A DNA stretch of 64,000 nt from Agrostemma githago. Lineage: Eukaryota; Streptophyta; Magnoliopsida; Caryophyllales; Caryophyllaceae. Shown one piece after another: positions 59,582 to 64,000 of this stretch. The stretch covers positions 14,464,001 through 14,528,000 of the forward strand of contig OY288251.1 of assembly GCA_958450325.1 (NCBI GenBank), given 5' to 3'. Each line of letters starts with the position of its first letter. The first letter of the stretch is position 1. The notes under the pieces were generated by a model, which ran no database searches, was not told where the DNA came from, and saw nothing but the letters and a program-made list of their open reading frames with translations. The translations under genes and the position numbers were made by a program.

Positions 59582-60545
59582 TTTGGAGGACATTGAGCCT
59601 CTCCCTCCTGATATAACCAATGAAGGTAGCTGCATGGAATGTTAGGGGTTTTAACGACCCAATAAAGCACAGTGAAGTAGCTGATTTTCTTCGTGTGAAT
59701 AAGCCGGATATCATGGCAATAATAGAAACTCGGGTTAAAGAAGATAAGGCTTCCAAAATACTTAGAGGAAATTTTCAGAGTTGGTCTGCTTTGCACAATT
59801 ATACTAGTCACAATAATGGAAGATTTTGGGTCCTATACAATCCTTCCACGGTCTCCTTTTTGGTTTCTAGTATCTCTGCACAACAGGTCACTGGGGTTGT
59901 GCATCACTTTCAATCAAATATTAAGTTTCAAATGAGTGATATTTATGGGTTTAATAAGGGTTTGGAGAGGCATGAGCTTTGGAATGCTCTTGAGGCTCTA
60001 AATACTGGTTTACCGTGGTTAGCTTTAGGCGATTTCAATATAATTCGATGTCCTGATGAGAAGATTGGGGCTCATCCTCCTGATTTTCAAGACATGTGGG
60101 ATTTCAATCAATGCCTATTAAAATGTAAATTGGATGATATGCAGAGCTCGGGAGGTACTCTAACTTGGACGAATAAACCAGAATCTGGCTCTTGTATTTG
60201 GTCCAAATTGGATAGGGTGATGATTAATCCAGAATGGTCTCGAGTTTTTCCTACTTCGTCTGCCATTTTTTGTGAGCAGGGGATCTCCGATCACTCTCCT
60301 ATTTTGGTGAATGTTTCGATTGATTTGCCTAATAAGAAACGGTTTAGCTTTTTAAACTGTTGGAGGGAACATCCAAACTACCTGGAGACGATTGCGACTG
60401 CCTGGAAATTTAAAGTTGCAGGCTCGCCGATGTATAGATTCTTTCAGAAATTGAAGCAGGTTCGTTATGGGTTATCAAAGCTTCACCGAGACAACTACAC
60501 GAATCTATCCTTGAAAGTTAAGGAGGCGAAGTCTGATTTACTAGC
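59582..60545 (+). mobile_element. LINE copy 4, truncated at both ends
   Basis: It starts inside the last dozen codons of ORF1 (EPLPPDI, as in copy 3) directly at the (AAT)n edge, so it is 5'-truncated. Its right end is cut at 60545 by the LTR of element D. It is clearly more diverged than copies 1-3. Confidence 0.85.
59620..60545 (+). CDS. LINE ORF2 fragment, AP endonuclease domain
   Basis: It starts at an ATG equivalent to the ORF2 start of the other copies. AWNVRGFND, IIETRVKED, LALGDFNIIRC, LTWTNKPES and GISDHSPIL identify the AP endonuclease fold. Coding similarity ends at about codon 308, where the element D LTR begins. The open frame continues by chance to 60609. The upstream ORF1 frame does not stop at the ATG here but ~20 bp inside ORF2. 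Confidence 0.82.
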
Positions 60546-61602
60546 TGATGGTGGGATTTGTCGTGGATCCCGCCACCAATTAAATAACCGGCTAAGACCT
60601 AGTGGGTAGCTAGGGTAAGTCGGGTCGTGTCCACGGAGACGGTATTGCAAGGTTTAGACTAAATCGGCCTAAAACAAGACTATGCTACCAAACAAACACA
60701 AAGAACTACTACTAGATGAATATTTGATGAGAGGAGAAGTAGGAAGTGAACTAACAATCAACTAGGCTAAACGAGGTTAAGCTAGAATAACTAAACACAA
60801 ACCAATTATCAAACTAAAGGAATGATGACTAACTAACAAGATGGATCAAATATGGAAGGAAAGGAGTGGGTTAGGTCGGGTTCATAAGTGTAGTAGGGTG
60901 ACTTAGGTCGATTAAGGGTGTAGGTGCCTCCTAATTACTAGGCTCGGTCCGGGCGATAGCAACTTAAACCGATGTCGATGACAATGCTCAACATATCCAC
61001 ACTCAAGCAAACAATGGGTAGAAGAAAACTAGCATGAGAAGCATGGCCACTACAACTCACACAAGCATATCAACAAACACATGGTGAGCCAAATATGTGA
61101 CTAGCAATAAAGAACCATCCTTTACCCCTAATCAAACCCTAATCACCCATAATCTACCCTTAATCCCCCTACTAACCCACAAATAAACTACTCACTCAGG
61201 GTCAAACTAACTACAACAATGAAAGGATAAAACAACTTCACAATCCAAACATTCATCATCAAGAACAATATAAACAATAACAACAAACACTAAGTAAAGA
61301 TTCAAACTTGATTCAATAATAATAAACAAGAGAAAAGAAGGATTATACCAACACTAGATGAAGGAAAAGATGAAATCTTGCATAAAAGAGAAACCCAAAT
61401 AATCCCAAGGTTGTCAATCTTGGAGAAGTCTTCAAGTATCTTCTTAATACAAGCACTAATTAACTAGGATTAACTAAGATTAACTAAGGATTAATAAGAG
61501 ATTCAAACTAATATGAAGAACTAAATCTAGGGTTTATATGTTGTAGAGAGGCTTAAGAGAGGCTAAACTAATGTAAGATCCCTAAACAATACAAGAGGTA
61601 AG

Positions 61603-61610
61603 TATTTATA
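61603..61610 (-). promoter_or_regulatory. LTR TATA box, element D
   Basis: Minus-strand TATAAATA. CG-rich palindromes lie upstream from 61665, paralleling elements A and B. Confidence 0.5.
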
Positions 61611-61664
61611 GGGTTCCAAATGGAAGGGAGAAGAAAGAAAGAAAAGCGGACTACAGCCCCTTGG

Positions 61665-61738
61665 TCCCGACCGGGACGGACCATCCCGACCGGGACGGAC
61701 CCACCATCCCGACCGGGACGGGTTGGTCCCGACCGGGA
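61665..61738. repeat. Four TCCCGACCGGGA near-palindromes
   Basis: 12-mers start at 61665, 61684, 61707 and 61727 (gaps 19, 23, 20, mean 20.7). A further pair, CCCCGACGGGA and ACCCGTCGGGG, is centred at 61780 and 61801, 21 bp apart. They share the CGAYCG core with the ACTCGATCGAGT family but have different arms. Confidence 0.92.
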
Positions 61739-62147
61739 CGGCCCTGCAGTAACCTCCTCCAAAGTGCACTTCATCCCCGACGGGATGAGGTGCATACCCG
61801 TCGGGGATGGGTCTTGTAGGCCTCCAATATGACCCTTTTGGCTTCTCCTTGCTTCATATGAACTTCTCATCGATTCTCGGGACTCGGGATCGGGTCTCAG
61901 GACTCGGGATTGGGTCCCAAGGTCTCGGGATCGATTCCGAAGCATCGAGTCATCGTTCCTCCGCTTCGTTGGCTCCGAAAAGTGTATGTATTGAGTCGGA
62001 ATCGCTCCAACTCTTCATGAAAGGTCTCGGGAACCTGAAACGAACTAGAGGAAGCATAAGTAGCCCATAAATCCCTCCCAAGGAGCGATTCCACAAGGAA
62101 ATGGGACCAAAATACTACAAAATAGGCACTACAAACTACACTTATCA

Positions 62148-62166
62148 ACTCCCCCACACTTAACCC
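62148..62166 (-). other. Polypurine tract, element D
   Basis: Minus-strand GGGTTAAGTGTGGGGGAGT abuts the TG of the LTR. A similar CTCCCCCACACTTAA block recurs at 63892-63906, so this region may be internally duplicated. Confidence 0.6.
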
Positions 62167-64000
62167 TTACTCGCCCTCGAGTAAGCACATACTAACTACT
62201 ATACTAGCCGAATGGGTATTAGCGCACCCTACGCCCTTTCAACTCACGCGAGTGCACTTAGAGGAAAAGTGCACTCCGCAAGGCAAGTCGGGTCTTGCGA
62301 CAAAACTGTGGATGCAACCGGACACAAGGCATAAAAACAAACAAACACACAAACGAACGCATAATCGGTTGCACCCAAAGAAAAACAAATACCGCTTCCC
62401 TCTAAAAGCGGTGAAAGAAGCACCGGTTTAGGACTCGAGGTAAGTGACAACGTTCCTAAGCTAGCAATACAAACCAAGGTGGACTAGACCCTAATAGTAT
62501 GACGATAAAGCAACAAAAACTTTGGTAACTTACCTAGGTTCCTCCTAACCTTCTAAGAACGTACTACGGGACGATCGGCGGAGTGGGAAGTGAAGAACCA
62601 CGGTGTTAGTCGACACTGTAGGTAAGTGAGACCCCGCCCCCTTTAGCGTGAGCCAAGAGGGTCGTCCCGTGTCCGAAACCGCCTAACTAGTCCAAGTAAA
62701 AAGGTGAAAATATGCAAAATGAGGGAAGACCGACTAATGCCGCTATCATCCTTCCTCGGGACTCGGTCCTTTGGTAGGCTCTTCATGGCAAAAGTCGGAA
62801 AAAGGCTTATTTTTTGTGGGGATATAATCTTTTTGTGAGACGATTTTCTTTTGGCATTTTCTCTTTTCTTTTGCATTTTTGCCTTGTTTTGCCATGCCAT
62901 TCTTTTTCATCTTTTCTATTTTCTTTTTGGCTTTTGTGCCTTTTCTTTTTCTTCATTCTTTTCTTTCTTTCATTTTCTTTCATTTTCTTTCCTTTGCCCT
63001 TTTTGGCAAGATTTGGCTTTTTGGCATTTCTTTGTATGACAAGAAAGAGAGAAATCAACAAGTTGCAAGTTATTGTGTGGATATGTGTAGGAGGTAGGGT
63101 AATGGGTGAGTTGGGACGGGCCCTTCCCTTCAAACCCACAAAAAGTGGAGAACTTGAACTTATTAAACAATCCTAGATACGGTCACCTAAGGGACGGGAC
63201 TCGGTAACCAAGGCCTTTTCACACCGTGGGTGGTCATAATGGTCAAAAGTGCAAATCCCGTAGTAAATCCCTAGTAAGCTAGGTGGACTCAAGGTAAAGG
63301 ACCAACGAATTCATTGATTTAGGGTCATTCTACTAGACTAAAGTCCAAGACTCGATTTATACCACTAAAAAGGGAAAGTAGACACTCGCACACTAGCCTC
63401 TAAACCGGGTTTTCAAAAACCAATTACACACAAGACACCCAACATAACACAAAACAAAGACTCAACGAAAACAAAAGAAAAAGAAACAAAAGTAACAAAA
63501 CAAGAACAACACAAAACGAACACAAAAGAAAACGCAAACACCACCCCTATCTTCCAAACAAGCCACAAAATCATCCACACTTTACAAAGCTCCACCCGAG
63601 CACACAACATCACAATCTCCTCCAAACTCCGCAAGAGGTAAAGAAGAAAAAGAGATAAGATGTTACCGGGAGTCTTGAAAGCCTTCCAAAGTTAACGGCG
63701 ATTAAAGCAACCTATAAGGGAAAGAGAGGCAAAACACGCACACAAAACAAATATACGACACAATGACACAAGAGGAAAACACACAAAAGAAAAATCTTTT
63801 TGATTTTTGTGAAAAATTTTCAAATTTTTAGAGTTTTTAAAGATTTTTTGGAAAAACTATGAAAATAAAACTAACTATGCTAGAATATCGCTCCCCCACA
63901 CTTAAGTCGAGCCATGTCCTCATGCTCGACCGTAGTGCATGGAGCACAAAAGAAAAGAAACTACGAAAATAAAGCTAAAAACCAAAAAGTGGGGAAAAGG
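62167..64000 (-). other. Interior of element D, non-coding
   Basis: It contains a CTTTT-rich tract (about 62830-63010) and an A-rich tract (about 63410-63620), which produce low-complexity frames on both strands. No domain, RNA gene or convincing promoter is seen. It is probably the 3' part of a large or non-autonomous LTR element. Confidence 0.5.

Larger units (their letters stand above)
60546..62147 (-). mobile_element. 3' LTR of element D
   Basis: 1602 bp, starting TGATGGTGGG and ending CACTTATCA (TGAT...ATCA inverted ends) directly at the interruption of the LINE reading frame. The U5 side contains GTCGTGTCCACGGAGAC, similar to a motif I associate with Athila/Tat LTRs. A TATA box and CG-rich palindromes lie near 61603-61740. 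Confidence 0.65.
60546..64000 (-). mobile_element. Element D: LTR retrotransposon, 3' end only
   Basis: An LTR (60546-62147) followed on its right by a polypurine tract and non-coding interior running off the window. This orientation makes it minus strand, with its 3' LTR inside LINE copy 4. The interior shows no supported ORF. The rest, and the second LTR, would lie beyond 64000. Confidence 0.65.

Noticed and set aside
62807..63176. Lys-rich and Phe-rich frames on both strands
   Set aside because: Produced by a CTTTT-rich low-complexity tract. No domain and mutually overlapping.

Overview
This is plant nuclear DNA made almost wholly of nested transposable elements. I see no host gene, tRNA, rRNA or CRISPR. 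The mix is a Tat/Retand-type Ty3-gypsy element with an antisense plant-mobile-domain gene, L1-like LINEs with DUF4283/CCHC ORF1s, and a MULE carrying an Ulp1-like protease gene. It points to a eudicot, and the Retand-like architecture suggests Caryophyllales (a guess, low confidence).

Layout. 1-2907: the end of a plus-strand LTR element (C), with an antisense ORF carrying a gypsy-type transposon domain and an LTR-like tail. 2907-10508: an (AAT)n-bounded cluster holding a 5'-truncated RLE-type LINE and a full-length L1-like LINE (copy 1). 10509-21580: an old, minus-strand, non-coding Tat relative (B), with a 3.47 kb solo LTR nested inside. 21591-37051: a young, complete minus-strand Tat/Retand element (A), with 2574-bp LTRs, an ATATA target duplication, one 2127-residue gag-pol ORF and a promoter-bearing, spliced antisense ORF. 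37089-47757: a MULE with degenerate terminal inverted repeats, a plus-strand Ulp1-like gene containing two tandem protease modules, and a decayed minus-strand FAR1-like transposase. 47911-60545: a giant perfect (AAT)n tract followed by three head-to-tail LINEs (copies 2-4), each bounded by (AAT)n. 60546-64000: the 3' LTR and part of the interior of another minus-strand LTR element (D), inserted in LINE copy 4.

Inferred order of events: B is oldest. A solo LTR, the MULE (at a TA tract) and the LINEs (at AAT tracts) came later. A entered the same TA tract recently, since its two LTRs differ at only about ten sites by eye. D broke LINE copy 4.

The strongest unexplained signals are four. (1) Pairs of 12-bp palindromes (core CGAYCG) are spaced about two helical turns apart in a ~73-bp repeat, sit directly upstream of LTR TATA boxes, and recur inside the antisense-gene intron. 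(2) LINEs of two different endonuclease types sit in (AAT)n tracts. (3) The MULE gene carries a protease/pseudoprotease tandem duplication. (4) A GTTACTTTAA motif is repeated many times throughout the MULE's non-coding DNA.
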